Assembly: GCA_001179505.1 (NCBI GenBank)
Contig: CDMY01000887.1
Coordinates: 1 to 64,000 of the forward strand
Reading direction: 5' to 3'
DNA: 64,000 nt
Origin: Vitrella brassicaformis
Taxonomy: Eukaryota; Sar; Vitrellaceae
Shown piece after piece: positions 1 through 11,064 of this stretch. Every line of letters starts with the position of its first letter. Positions within the stretch are counted from its first letter, which is position 1. The translations under genes and the position numbers were made by a program. The notes under the pieces were generated by a model, which worked only from the letters and a program-made list of their open reading frames with translations, was not told where the DNA came from and did not search any database.

Positions 1-550
1 GGGCTCCCTCTCGCACTCCCTCTCGCACTCGCAGCCTGCCCTCGCGAGTGCGAGCCGCCGGGCGATCCTTGGCCCAGATGCCGGGCTCGCGTTGATGGCG
101 CGTCCACGTCAGCGTGTGGACGCGCATTGTGGTGTTGATGATGTTTTGGTTTTTTCCCACCCGCCAGCTCCCCTCTGCGGAGGTTCCGCCTGGGCGTTGC
201 CCCAGGCCCTGAGCTGTGCAGGGCCCGGGGGCGTTTCTCACGGTGATCTGTCGCAAGGCGAGGTGAGAGTTACTCACCATCGCATTGCGACCCGGCATTC
301 GGCATCCGGCATCCGCATCCCCAGGACCAGCAGGAGACAGCCAACCCGCGGAGCGGGCGCGCAGCGATCGGGGATTCAGCGTGACGATGAGCCGTGCGTT
401 TACACTTTCCTGGCCAACAAAGCTGCAAGCTTTCTGGAGTTGCAAGGCGGCTGAAGTATTGTATTGCCAAAGGATAGCAGTCCACCCCACCCCATCCCAT
501 TACTGCCTAAAGGACCAGTGTGTTACCCAGCACCCGCCTGTCCTGTATAC
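1..550. other. No gene recognised
   Basis: GC-rich start of the window containing short overlapping open frames but no domain, signal peptide or convincing exon chain. The first 60 bases carry a repeated CTCGCACTCC-type motif. It is probably the end of a neighbouring gene or the promoter of the secreted-protein gene that starts at 551. Confidence 0.4.
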
Positions 551-1615
551 ATGATGAAGGTCGTTTGCCGCATCCTCTTGGCTTCGTACGTCTTCTTCGC
601 CGCTGTGGCCGCTCCCACGCGCAGGTCGGTGTCAACTTCCATACACACATCCATCCATCCTTCCGCGCTGTGTGTGTTGTGTGTGCGTGTGTGCCACAGA
701 TCTCCCAGCACCAGCAGCAGCACCAGGGCCCTCCTGCAGCCATCAAACAGACGTAATCACCGTAGATCTGACCACAAGCTACGCCTCCTGCCCATTTTCT
801 GCCCTTTGATCCATCTGTCCATCTGTCAGAGGAGCCTGCGTCCTCCCAGCCGGCGGAGAGCACCGAAAGCAGCACCAGCAACAGCAGCGGGAGTGAGGAG
901 CTGGCGAGCAAGATGGAGAAGGACTTGGAGATGAACTTCAACAAGATCGCACCGTTCGGCAAAGAGGACACCGCGCAGGAACTGCAGGACCACGCCAGCA
1001 AGACACAGGTGGGTGGGTCAGGGGAGGGAGGAGGGAGGGAGGGAGGGAAGGATGTGTGTGTGTATGTGTGTGGTTTGGGTGTGGCTGTGGTCTCATTTCT
1101 GCTTGGCACTCAGGATGTGCTGGTTGATGCGGTCGAGAACGCAGAGGTGGCCGAGATCAAGCGGGCCGTATTCCGGTACTCTACAGAAGGGATACACTAT
1201 TCGACAGAGAAAGATCCACACACACACGCATGTGCTGTCTGTGTATGTGCAGCGCTCTGACGCGTCTTCGTGCTGCTACTATCAAGGAATTCGACACCAT
1301 CGCGCGGCTCCAGACACAGGTAAGCAGCGACAGACCAGACCGCACCGACCATGTGCCTTTCCTTCGCCCTACGTATGTGTGTGTGGTCGTGCGTCGGTCG
1401 CTGTGTGTTGTCTGTCAGTCTATCGACGCGTACAACGATGCCCACCACTACCGGGGGGAGAACCCACTCACACACCTACACGAGGACGAGGTGCGCACCA
1501 ACGAAGGAACGTGTGGAGCGTCGCATTCCATTCCACAGACAGCGCGTCACGTTCTCATCCGTGTGTGTGTGTGCAGCCGCCGGTTGAGACCGACAAGCTC
1601 AAGTCCTTCCACTAA
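551..1615 (+). CDS. Small secreted protein of unknown function (7 exons, about 181 aa)
   Basis: Exons 551-624, 700-752, 830-1008, 1114-1175, 1253-1319, 1419-1490 and 1577-1615 join in phase with GT-AG introns. The protein begins with a signal peptide (MMKVVCRILLASYVFFAAVA), followed by a Ser/Thr-rich linker at about residues 25-60. A charged, probably alpha-helical segment follows (EMNFNKIAPFGKEDTAQ, later KEFDTIARLQTQ), and the C-terminus is short and acidic (HEDEPPVETDKLKSFH). No known domain is recognised. It is likely secreted or targeted through the endomembrane system. The start was chosen because it gives the signal peptide; a second Met follows immediately. The exon chain is well supported by phase; the function is unknown. 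Confidence 0.75.
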
Positions 1616-1805
1616 CCTGCTCACGCACCATACCAACCAACCATTACCACACACAGCCACACCTTACTTACGAACAAACACATCAACGGTCCCTCTCGTT
1701 AGCATCGCATCGCATACACGGCAATCCCCCTCCCTCTCTCCACACACAACACGGCTGGGCTGGGGTGCGTGCGGGTGGTCGTCAGCACCCCCTCCCACCT
1801 CCCAC

Positions 1806-1835
1806 CTCTCTCTCTCTTTCTCTCTCTCTCTCTCT
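1806..1835. repeat. CT microsatellite
   Basis: A run of CT dinucleotides with one TTT interruption in the spacer between the two convergent genes ending at 1615 (+) and 2330 (-). The rest of 1616-2329 holds TG/CA tracts and no gene that I can see. Confidence 0.8.
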
Positions 1836-2329
1836 TGCGTGTGACTGCGTGTATGGGGGCGAGGGGAGCGGGGCAGGCTGCTCTAGGGAGTGACTGAATG
1901 TGTGTGTGCGTGTGTGCGTGTGTGGATCCATCCGTCGGTGGGGTGGTTGGCTAGGCTCTTGTATCCATTATCCATCGCATGAGACCCGTATTCAACCATG
2001 TGGTTGGCGAGTCGATAATCGATGCAGTCAGCATTGATATGTAATCACAGTCAGTCTGTCCACCAGCCACCGCACCCTACGTCCCTCTGCCCGATTTGAC
2101 CGCCATCTCAGTCATGAGATGAGAGAGCAGACATTAGAAGGCAGGGGGACAGACGCACACGAATGAAGTGCAAGTCTCTCTCACGCAGGCCGCGACATCA
2201 CACACACACACACACTCATACGAGTCCGTCGTTCCCTCTCCTCCCCTCCCCTCCCCCTTACACCTACAGACACACCTCTCCCCTCTATGCCCCACTCACA
2301 CCAACATCCGCTAAGCAGTCTTCTTCCCG

Positions 2330-5300
2330 TCACGCGATGTCAGCCCACGGGTCCCCCTCACACGCCTCCACCGCCTGAAACACCGACCGCATCCACCCCT
2401 TCACCGCCTCCATCCGACGCGCCTCATTCCGCTCCGTCACCTTCAGCCGCTCATGGTACCGCCAGAACGTCGCCTTGAGCGTCTCCGTGTCCATGTACTC
2501 GGTAATCTCCATCTCATCCGGCAGCGGCTCCTTCTCGTAGCCCAGCACATCCTCCTCGCTCATCTGGTCGCTCAGCTGGCGGTCGGCATCCGTGGCCGCC
2601 TGCCGCTTCTTGAGGTCACGCACCGCTGCCACCACCCTGCCGACCAGCTCCTCCGTCTGACGGTGCCTCTCTGCCGCGGCAGCGAGCCCGGCAGCCCATG
2701 TGTCGTCGAATTGCGTGCTGTCCTGGGGGATGGGAGGGGGGTTGGGGGGAGGGGGCAGGTTGGCGACGGCTGGGAGGGCGGAGGCGTATGCCTGGAGCGT
2801 CTTGGGTCCCGCCCCGAACTGCTTCATGCACTTGACCAACTCGCCGTAAGGGCCCTCCTCGCTGATGTCCACTTCCATCGCCTGCCCGGCCTCCCCCTCC
2901 CCCTCCCCCTCTCCCTCTCCCTCTCCCTTGACCTTGACCTCGTCCGTGGCTGGGGCCATCGACACATCGGTTGGCGGCTGCTTTTGCCGCTCCGCGGGTG
3001 TGGGGGTAAGCGAAGGGATGACGGGGGGCTGTGAGGGGGCGGCAGCTGCAGCGGCAGCTGCTGGCACCGCAGTGGGTGGTGCAGGTGCCGACATGTCTTC
3101 CTGGGGCTTCTCTGTGCCTGCCGCTTCGACCTTCACCTCGTCCTTCTTCTCCTCTATCTCCATCGCCGTCGTCCCCTCGGCAGCGTGCTCGGCCTTCTCT
3201 TCGGCCACCATGCCCTCCTGTTGCTGCTGCCGCTGCTGCTGCTGCTGGGCCTCCTCTGTCTTGTGCTTGACCGCCAGTGGTGCGGCCTTCTCGGGCACAG
3301 GTGGTGTCTTCTTGGGCTCGGGTGCGGCCGGGGGGGATGCCTCTTCTTTGACGACGGCAGCAGCTGCTGCAGCTGCACTGGCGGCAGCTTGTGTGGGAGA
3401 GGTGGTGGTGACGGTCTTCTTTTTCTTCTTCTTGGGCGGAGGGGCCGCAGGAGGCACCGACTCACCACCACCAGCAGCACCAGCACCAGCACCAGCCGCA
3501 GCACTGCTGCTGCTTGCGGCATCAGCCATCCCCTTGTCCGCACCGGCCTCCTCCTCGTGTGGCCTCTTCTTCTCGCCCTTTCCGCCAGCCTTGGCTGCTG
3601 GGGCTGCTGGGGATGCTAGTGGTGGCGCCTTCTTGGGGAACGATGGGGGCGGCTTGAGCCGCTGGCCGGGCTTCTTGGCTTCGGGCGAGGCCTCCTTGGC
3701 GGCTGGTGGAGAGACCTGCTTTGCTGGCGTCACCACTGCAGGGGCAGAGGCCGAGGAGGGCTGCTGCTTGGGTGCAGTGGGCTGGGCGGGCTGGGCTGTG
3801 GTCTTGGGCTGCGGCGCCTTGAGCTCGGGCACGGCAGCCGGTGCTGAGGCTGCTTTGGCACTCTTCCCAGAGCCCACACTATCACCTGACAGGCGGAACA
3901 CCAAGATGCCATGCAGACACACACAGGTCATTGTGATGCTCACCAGCAACCCACCCCTCTCTCTGCATTCACTTACCACTTTTCTGACGCAGCTGTCTGC
4001 CGGTCTTGGCCTTCGGGACGACAGGTGGGGCCTTGGGATGCTGGCTGGCAGCGCTCGAAGCACTGGCAGCAGCTGCAGCTGCTGGTGCTGCTGCTGGTGC
4101 AGGGGGCGCTTGTGCGGCGCCGGCACTGGACGGGGAGGCATCGAGTGGCGACTGCGACCTCTTCCGCTTGGTCTTGGCCTTGTCCTTGGCTGCACTCTTC
4201 CTCTTGGCCGCATGCTTGGGTGAGGGGGCACCTGCTGCCGTGGGGGACGCGCCGGGCGATGCCTTCGAGAGGCCGCCAGCGGACTTCTGACGCGCTGGCG
4301 CGTAGAAGATGATGTGAATGCACAGACACAGAGGTGACGGATGCCCGAGTTGGTGTTGGTGATGGTTGATTTCCGTGTGCATGAGGTCTCCTCACCTGGT
4401 GGTGCTTTCGCGTCGGAGAAGGTTCTTGGCAGTGGCGGCTTGCCTGCCGCCTTCGACGCGCTTTCGCCACCGATACCCATCCCCTGCACACGGGCAGACA
4501 GCCGTGCATGGCTTGTGCCAAGTGTCGGGAGGCTGGATATGCGCACCTACCTGTGCGGCAGCAGCTTTTGCCTTGGCCTTGGTCTTGGGTCGAGACGCCA
4601 CAATGTCGGCCTCGCCCGCGTGCCCCTGACCCTCGGCGGCCACCCCTCGCTGCACACAACAACGCACAGAGAGTGAGTGATAGTGGATGCACCCGATGCC
4701 TCCCTCTCCCTCTCTCTCTCTTCCTTACCCTCCTGCCCGCAGCGGCACTAATCGCAATCTGTCCCAGCGCTACCCCGAACAGCCCTCTCGCCCGACCCTT
4801 CGAATCATCGGCTTTGCCGTGTCGCCTCTCGGCAGCCTTGGCCGCCGCCTCACCCCTCTGCTCACCCGGCTCACCCTCGTCCCTCTCCTCACCCGGAATA
4901 CGAGCCTGACCTCGACGCAGAGGCGGCTCCAGCGGCATGGGGATGGGGGGAAGACCGCCTCCTGCTGCTGCTGCTGCTGCTGCCGCTGCTGGCGTGGGTA
5001 GTAGTGGTGGTGCAGCAGATGGTTCAGCAGTCGACAGAGGTGGCGTCGCGCCGGTCTTGCCGGCCCTCAGCTTCGACTTCAGCGCCTCCAATCGAAGCTG
5101 GTCGGGTGTGGGCGATTGGCTCCGCTGCACATCGACCGCACCGCTGCTTGGACTCCCACCGCCAGGCTGGGCGGATGATGTCGCTGGCGGCACCGGCAGA
5201 CCCGACGAAGGGAGGGCTCCCGCGCTCTCGGGCTGTGTCATGTGGGGCCTCGGTGACAGCCGCACATGCGCCGATGCCTTCGGCCGCAGGACGGGCGCGG

Positions 5301-5577
5301 GTGAGCCTTGCGGGGAGGCCTGCAGGACGGGTGGCGACCCTCCATGCTGCTGATGCTGGAAGGGGTCGAACTGCGAGATCGCAGGTACCTCCATATCATA
5401 GTAGGACACCGGTGGGCGGCCACCTGGTCCAGGCGGGGGAGGGGGAGGGTGGTCCTGAGGTGTCTGGTGGGAGGGGGCGTTGGGCCCTGGGGTGAGTGTG
5501 GCCGACCCCACCGGATAGAAGGACATCCCTCGGCCTCCGCCGCGGCCACCGCGGCCACGCTGATGCGGATGAGACAT
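2330..5577 (-). CDS. Low-complexity RGG/Pro/Ala/Lys-rich protein (5 exons, about 969 aa)
   Basis: Exons 5577-4729, 4649-4551, 4483-4396, 4294-3977 and 3885-2330 join in phase. The N-terminus has an RGG box (MSHPHQRGRGGRGGGRG), typical of RNA-binding proteins. Residues about 30-280 are Pro/Ser/Gly-rich with polyproline and polyalanine runs and a short helix around LRLEALKSKLRAG. The middle is Lys/Ala/Pro-rich with basic blocks (KTKRKRSQSP and a six-lysine run) that look like nuclear localisation signals. A Gly-Glu dipeptide repeat precedes a more ordered, acidic C-terminal region of about 180 aa (DEMEITEYMDTETLKATFWR). No catalytic domain is visible. A nuclear RNA- or chromatin-associated role is an inference from composition. 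The start Met is the first after the divergent spacer shared with phosphatidylserine synthase. Confidence 0.75.
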
Positions 5578-6061
5578 AGTGAGCAAACAGCTTGTAATCA
5601 AATCAATCACTTCACCAACAGGAGGCCTGAACACACAAGCAGCGGGGCAAACGACACACACGAGGAGATGCGGTCACGACGATGCATGCCGAAAGGATTG
5701 CGTGTCTGCCATCCTTGCCCTTCCTCGTCGTGTCTGTCCCGTGTTCCTCACCTGCGGTCCTCACGAAGCTCTGCTTCAAACAAGTTCGCAACACGTCGTT
5801 TAAGAACGCCCGCCAACAGCTGCTGGCAGTCGTGGGCAGATGGCGTGAACAACGGCCAGACTAGCGGGGAAACACATTACTCCGCTGCCTCTAAGCTCGC
5901 ATAATGCAGCCTAGGGTGCTGCCTGTAACCGCTGCTGGCGGCGCATGCGGGGGAGAACAGGAAAGGATAGGAAGGGCTTGTGCTGCTGATGCTGCCGTGT
6001 GTCGAAGAAAGGCGAAGCGCCTGCCTGACATCGTGTGTCTGATCTGCTCCTCTGCTTATCT
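5578..6061. promoter_or_regulatory. Divergent intergenic region, probable bidirectional promoter
   Basis: 484 bases separate the start codons of the RGG protein (-) and phosphatidylserine synthase (+). The region holds no supported exon. It contains the 27-base element at 5910-5936 that recurs upstream of the fructose-bisphosphatase-like gene. Confidence 0.45.
5910..5936 (+). promoter_or_regulatory. 27-base element shared with 31168-31194
   Basis: Begins CCTAGGGTGCT and ends AACCGCTGCT. It matches 31168-31194 at 25 of 27 positions. Both copies lie on the coding strand just upstream of a plus-strand gene: 126 bases before the start codon here and 68 bases there. A core-promoter or 5' UTR element is an inference. 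Confidence 0.4.
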
Positions 6062-8353
6062 ATGATGCGTCGGCGAAAGGAGCCCGACGAGGCCTCTCTG
6101 CAGGCAGAATCTGATGAGCCTCCCTCGCCGCAGAACGCCCTTAAGTCGCCGCGAGAGATCTACAAGGAGTGGGCGCGGGAGCAGCCCGACCGGTTCCGGC
6201 TGCCGGCCGACTTCCAGGTGCACGAGAAGCCCCGGCAGATCATCTACGGCTATGCCTTCTGTGCGGTGCTGCTTTATCTGGGTTTCTACGCGCGGCCGCC
6301 GGCGACGCAGACGGGCGTGCTGAGGTATGCGCTGGGCGGCGTGCTGGCCAGTGTCGTCCTCTACTCGTTCCTGCAGGTACGGCTCGGCTCATGAAGGGTG
6401 TAATGTGGTGTGGTGGATGGGCAAGGTGGTGCAAGCGGAGTGGGTGATGGTCCGTATGTGTGTGGGTTCAGACTCGTGACGGGTTGCTTGTGCGGCCGCA
6501 TCCGGCCTTCTGGCGGTGTGTGCACGGCGTCTGCCTCTTCCACTGGTTCTTCGTCATCGCTCTACTGCTGCTGGTGCGAGAGATCGCAGGCCAAAGAGAG
6601 AGGACGGCGTGAATGGCTGGTTGCCTGCCTGTTCATCTGGGCGGGCATTCTTATGTGTGTGTATGAGTGCAGACACCTGACCAGGGGCGCGAGTTGATGT
6701 ATCTCATCTTCCCCGGGACGAGGCCTGACCCATCGCGGCGCAAGAATGTCTTCGATGTGAGTGGCGGACTGAGCCAGAGAGAGAGAGAGAGAGAGAGAAG
6801 CCCGCGAAATGCACTTCTCACTGTCTGTCCATGTGTGTGTGTGTGTGTGTGTAGGGCACGTTGGAGATCGACTGCCGCATCAATCTGTCGACAGTCATCC
6901 GTCAGATCCAGACGCCATGGTTCACCTCCCACATCATCGGCTGGTTCCTCAAGGTCAGCAGTACCTGACCGACCCCACACCTCCCCCCCTCGTGTGTCTG
7001 TGGATGGATGGATGGACGGATGGATGGATGAATGTTGGGTCGCAGATGTTGATGTATCGTGACTGGAAGTTTTGTCTTGTGCTGAGCACCATGTACGAGC
7101 TGTGCGAGCTGTCCTTCCAGTGGCTCATCCCCGAGTTCCAGGAGTGCTGGTGGGACAGCATTCTCATGGACTCCATCGGCGCCAACCTCATCGGCATGAC
7201 CCTCGGCGTCGGCCTCCTCAGGTCAGGCTAGATCCTCACTCGAAGCGCGTGAAGAGTGTAGTGTGTCCATGGTGTGTGTGTGTGTGTGTGTGTGTGTTTA
7301 GGTGGATGAACGCGTGGGAGTTCGATTGGGTCGGCCAGCGGCCGCTTTATCAGCGCGCCCTGCTGCAGTTCACGCCATTCTCCTGGTCAGAGTACCAGTG
7401 GGCTTTCTTCAAGTCGCCAGACCGGCTGCTCGCGGTGAGTCTAGTGAAGTCAAGGCAGGTCAAGTGGCAGAAACACAACACGAGCCGGACAGGCAGACGT
7501 GTGTCGGTTGGCTTGTCAACCAGGCATTATGGCTGCTGGCGATGTCGCTGCTGACGGAGCTGAATGTGTTCTTCTTTATGTACTCGCTGGAGCTGCCGGC
7601 CAGCCACTTCATCCACCCTCTCAGATGCATCTATATCTGCCTTCTCGCACTCGTGAGTCACACAAACAGACACACAGAGGGGGAGAGAGATAGAGGGAGG
7701 GAGGACCAAGCCGCGCGCCATTCATGTCATGTGTGTGTCATGACATGACTGGGTCAGAATGCGGTGCCCGAGCACTATGAGTACATGAACACCCACGGCA
7801 AGCGCATCGGCCACAACGAGTGGCTGCTGGGGGGAATCATCACCGTCGAGTGCCTCGTCAACGTCAAATACGGCGCATCCAAGTCAGTCAAGAGATGGAC
7901 ACACAGACAGACAGACAGACATTGCCTGTCCCTCTGGCGCATCATGTTGATCAGGTGGGCGAGCATCGTGCCTCCTCTCGGCGTGTGTGTGCCCTGGTGC
8001 GTGTCGCTGGTGCTCTTCCTCATCTGGTGCACATGCCACTTCGCCACGTGCGAGAGAGACGTGTTCGAGGGCATCAAGCAGCCGCTGACCCAGACACACA
8101 CACAAAACAGCGCCCAGCAGAATGGAGCATGCCACCAACACTCAGCAGCCGAGAAGGGGTGCTCTTCGCAACAAGTAGGTCAAGAGAGATGGACAGAACG
8201 AGGTGCCTTGATGGTGGATGCCTCTGCTTTGCTGTGTGATGGTTAAAACAGGCGGGCTGGCACTACGGTGTTGCGAGGGCGGTTGCGCGTGTGCCGCCGC
8301 TGCTGGTGTTCTCGCCCCTGGTGTACCTGTTCAAGTACTACGACTACACATGA
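6062..8353 (+). CDS. Phosphatidylserine synthase (base-exchange type, 10 exons, about 494 aa)
   Basis: Exons 6062-6376, 6472-6573, 6673-6756, 6855-6953, 7046-7221, 7302-7434, 7524-7652, 7758-7882, 7955-8174 and 8252-8353 are all in phase. The protein matches the eukaryotic PSS1/PSS2 family, which exchanges the head group of phosphatidylcholine or phosphatidylethanolamine for serine in ER membranes. Diagnostic stretches in order: TRPHP-like LVRPHPAFWRCVHG (about residue 112), RELMYLIFPGTRPDP, STMYELCELSFQWLIPEFQE followed by CWWDS, LLQFTPFSWSEYQW, LLTELNVFFFMYSLELPASH, and a late VECLVNVKYGAS. Many hydrophobic membrane segments are present and the length is close to human PSS1. Two adjacent Mets at 6062 and 6065 are equally possible starts. 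The intron before the exon at 7302 ends in a pure TG tract. Confidence 0.93.
7001..7034 (+). repeat. TGGA tetranucleotide repeat in a phosphatidylserine synthase intron
   Basis: Repeated TGGATGGATGGA units with a few substitutions lie between exons 4 and 5, immediately upstream of the acceptor at 7045. Confidence 0.8.
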
Positions 8354-8873
8354 CCACACGAGTGGCCACGTATGTGTCCCACCCAGGAAGCCAGCCGACA
8401 CAGCGAGAGGGGTGGGTGGCAGAGGATCGGCTGCCTGGTTTTGCGGTGATATAAGTCCAGACAGACAGACAGACAGATAGATAAGGGAAGGCATTTTCTA
8501 GTGAAGAAGATGGTTCACGGTTGCCTGCCGTGTGCTTGTCTAAAGTTGGCTCGTCTCCGTGTGTGTGATTGGGAGTGGCTGTCTGGCCGTACGAATGGTG
8601 GCCTTGCGGCGACAGACAGTTTGGATTAAACCAGACTGGCTTTCACCACTCGACCACCGTCCTGCCCCCCAATCAGCCATCCCATTACTCCGACCCGTGT
8701 GCATCATGATATGAATTCGCTGTTCGAGGACTGCATGAATAGACTGATTCGATATTCGTTTCATGACAATGAGGATCGACTTCATTTTCGCATCATCCGG
8801 TGTCTTTGCACACGTGCCATCCTCCTCTCGAGCACAGACATCACTGGAGTAGTGGGTAGATATGGCTGCTTAG
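8354..8873. other. Convergent intergenic spacer
   Basis: Lies between the stop codons of phosphatidylserine synthase (+) and the formiminotransferase (-). It contains a GACA/GATA tetranucleotide tract near 8460-8482 and no supported coding sequence. Confidence 0.5.
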
Positions 8874-9923
8874 CTAGTTCCCTCCCCCTCTCTCGAACAA
8901 ATCAGTTGCAGCTTTGAGTATGGCCCCACTGCTGTCAAAGCCAATGACGTATCCCTCCCCCCAGCCCACACACTCGCCCAGCCCCGCACTCTCCACCACC
9001 TCCCTCGCCTTGGCTGAAATAATTGCACGCACATCCCGATGACTCCCAGTCCCCTCCCAATACACATTGCAGGCCAGCTCGTAAAGGGGAGATGGCCCAC
9101 TGGGGACAGCCGGCAGCCGCAATGGCACACGAGTGCCGTCAGCTCCGAAGAACACCCCCTCAGCGGCAGCGGTGCTGTCGTCATTCTCATGCCGGCCCTG
9201 ATTGCCGTGGTCGAGAATGAGCGCATGGACGCCGTGAAGCCCTCCCCGCTTCTCTCTCACGCCGAGCATCGCATCCTTGACGCGGCGGAGGATTGCTGCA
9301 TCATTCGACTTGACAGTGAAGGGCAGGTTGAAGGCCGTGAACCACGGGACGGCGCCGACCACTGCCACACCGGTGCGGGGATCCCACACAGAAGGACCGA
9401 AGTCACTGCAGAGAGGCTGGTCTTGATCAGCCGCATCATGGCTGAAGTAGCGCCTTGTTCGTCTTCGTGCGTCGACCAGGGTGCCATAGACAGGAGCGCC
9501 GTACATGAACACGGGAATGCCGCACTCTTCACCAAGTGCTTTCCCAACCGCCTGTGCGTGCGCCAGCGCGTCACCGAGAGTGCTGTCGCCCAGCGGGTGG
9601 ACAGAGATGTGGTCAATCAGGCCCACACGCGGATGAGTGGCCTGGTGACCCTCCAGGCTGAGATGCTTCCACAGATAGCGGGACGCCTGCAGGACGCCCC
9701 CCAGCAGCTCAGGCGAGTGCCTCTGGTCTTTGTGCGTATCAGCTGCAGTTGGCTGAGCCACGAGAGGTGCTGCGAGAAGGAAGCTGCTCCTGTTGTAGAT
9801 GGCGTCTTTGAAGTGAAAGAGCAGGGCGGCCCGATGAGAAGTTAGGTGGGTCTGCACTTGGGCGAGGACCGCAGCGCTGTGCGCCTCAGAGATGAAGACG
9901 TTGCACGCCAGATAGCGACGCAT
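8874..9923 (-). CDS. Glutamate formiminotransferase-like protein (single exon, 349 aa)
   Basis: An intronless frame with the formiminotransferase N- and C-terminal subdomains of the FTCD family, which moves a formimino group from formiminoglutamate to tetrahydrofolate. Visible landmarks: RRYLACNVFISEAHS at the start (family C-N-F-S-E), HFKDAIYNRSSFLL, then EGHQATHPRVGLIDHISVHP, which contains the conserved HPR-G-D segment with the proposed catalytic His nearby. Later come ECGIPVFMYG, DFGP and GAVPWFTAFNLPF. No cyclodeaminase domain follows, so it is the monofunctional form, as in plants and some bacteria. Substrate is inferred from the family. The lack of introns is unusual in this window. 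A splice acceptor just upstream (around 9932) hints at a spliced 5' leader. Confidence 0.88.
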   Translation of the reverse strand: MRRYLACNVFISEAHSAAVLAQVQTHLTSHRAALLFHFKDAIYNRSSFLLAAPLVAQPTAADTHKDQRHSPELLGGVLQASRYLWKHLSLEGHQATHPRVGLIDHISVHPLGDSTLGDALAHAQAVGKALGEECGIPVFMYGAPVYGTLVDARRRTRRYFSHDAADQDQPLCSDFGPSVWDPRTGVAVVGAVPWFTAFNLPFTVKSNDAAILRRVKDAMLGVREKRGGLHGVHALILDHGNQGRHENDDSTAAAEGVFFGADGTRVPLRLPAVPSGPSPLYELACNVYWEGTGSHRDVRAIISAKAREVVESAGLGECVGWGEGYVIGFDSSGAILKAATDLFERGGGN

Positions 9924-10971
9924 CTTTCAGATCACCCTGAACAAGCAGACACATGGGACGCCGAGCAGTGAAGCATGAGATCTCTGTGACTCAGTCTTCT
10001 TACAGATCTTATGCTCGACGTTTTCGTTAGTCCTCAGACGTTGATCAAGGCAGTGGAGTTCACGACCCCCCAAAAGCACCACCTGGGGGAGTGCTCTAGG
10101 CTACTTGTTTTCCGTGTGTTCGCCCGATCGCTTCTTCCGGGGTTGCCAATCGACCGACATAAAGAAAAAATCGGCCGAAAAAAAGGCTAACACAAACACG
10201 GAAAAGACGCCAGAAAAGCGCATGCAGCCCCCACCCCCCCTCCGACGCTGCTCCTCCTTCACTGGAGGAGCAGCGTCGGAGGTCTCATAAAGGCCCCTCA
10301 CGCACAACGGCGAACAGAGCTCGGGTGAGAAACACACAGCATGGCGATACAAAGCAGACTTACCTCGTCATTCTTGTCATGTATGTGTGCCAGATCAATA
10401 GCTAGAGAGCGTTGGAGGTAGGAGGACTGTCAGCCTCTTGAGTAGCCAGAGCAGCGTCAGGTGAGATCATGATCACCCAGATATTACTGTCTTCTGTCAG
10501 CTGTGAGTCTGCTCACAGCAGTGAACTGCTTGGATGGCGTAGGTTTCGTACGGACGGTCGGTCGGTCACTGCCCAAGGTGCGAGACGGTGTGTTTCATGG
10601 CCAATCGGCGTGCATATGAGACAGACGTTCCAAGAAACATTCACGGCCGAACAGAGAACGACAGAGGACCCAGACGGGCATGTAGAAGAGAATACAGGCA
10701 ACTCTATGACAAACACGTACAAAAAAATGTAAGGACACGCAACAGAAACCATCGATTGTCTACAGGCCAAGACACCGAAGCATCTGGACATGCACATCGT
10801 ATCAAATCACACGCAAAAAGGTGAGAACAGTCCTGGCGATCAATAGAGAGACACATACAGCACAGGCATGAATGCAGACAGAGCATGAGCATTGCAAGAC
10901 GACAGAACGACAAGCAGGACAGCTAACAGTAAACCGATACATATACACATGCACTGTACACACATACTCAG
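9924..10971. other. Intergenic region with no resolved gene apart from a hairpin
   Basis: A/C-rich sequence upstream of the formiminotransferase. Several GT-AG-like signals are present but I could not build a reading frame into the terminal exon at 10972. The only strong structure is the inverted repeat at 10239-10282. Confidence 0.4.
10239..10282. repeat. Perfect 19-bp inverted repeat with a 6-base loop (hairpin)
   Basis: Arm 10239-10257 is the exact reverse complement of arm 10264-10282, and the loop is TTCACT. The stem is GC-rich and uninterrupted. It lies about 320 bases upstream of the formiminotransferase start codon. It could be a structured 5' leader, a small RNA precursor or a cruciform; nothing in the sequence decides between these. 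Confidence 0.85.
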
Positions 10972-11064
10972 TCGGCTCTGGGGAAGCTCCTCAAGAGCGT
11001 GGCCCCCAACAAACTCGACATCAAGAAGGCCAAGGACATCAAGAAGAAGCTGGACAAGAAGTAA
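10972..11064 (+). CDS. Terminal exon of an unresolved Lys-rich protein
   Basis: A phase-0 exon follows an acceptor (TACTCAG) and encodes 30 residues ending GKLLKSVAPNKLDIKKAK...KKKLDKK before TAA. Its codon choice (CTC, CTG, AAG, GCC, ATC) matches the confident genes here. The upstream exons and the start codon could not be identified, so the gene is partial. No family was recognised. Confidence 0.4.
   Translation, partial: SALGKLLKSVAPNKLDIKKAKDIKKKLDKK

Noticed and set aside
2200-2220. CA runs as possible telomere-like or subtelomeric repeats
   Set aside because: They are ordinary dinucleotide tracts found throughout introns and spacers; no TTTAGGG-type array was seen.
2865-4223. 452-codon open frame on the plus strand
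   Set aside because: It lies antisense to the Ala/Lys/Pro-rich minus-strand gene and encodes only low-complexity Ser/Ala/Cys-rich sequence. The minus-strand exons close in phase with proper splice sites.
10101-10352. 83-codon minus-strand frame with a hydrophobic stretch and RKKRS
   Set aside because: It reads through the perfect hairpin and has no splice or codon-use support, so I treated it as chance.
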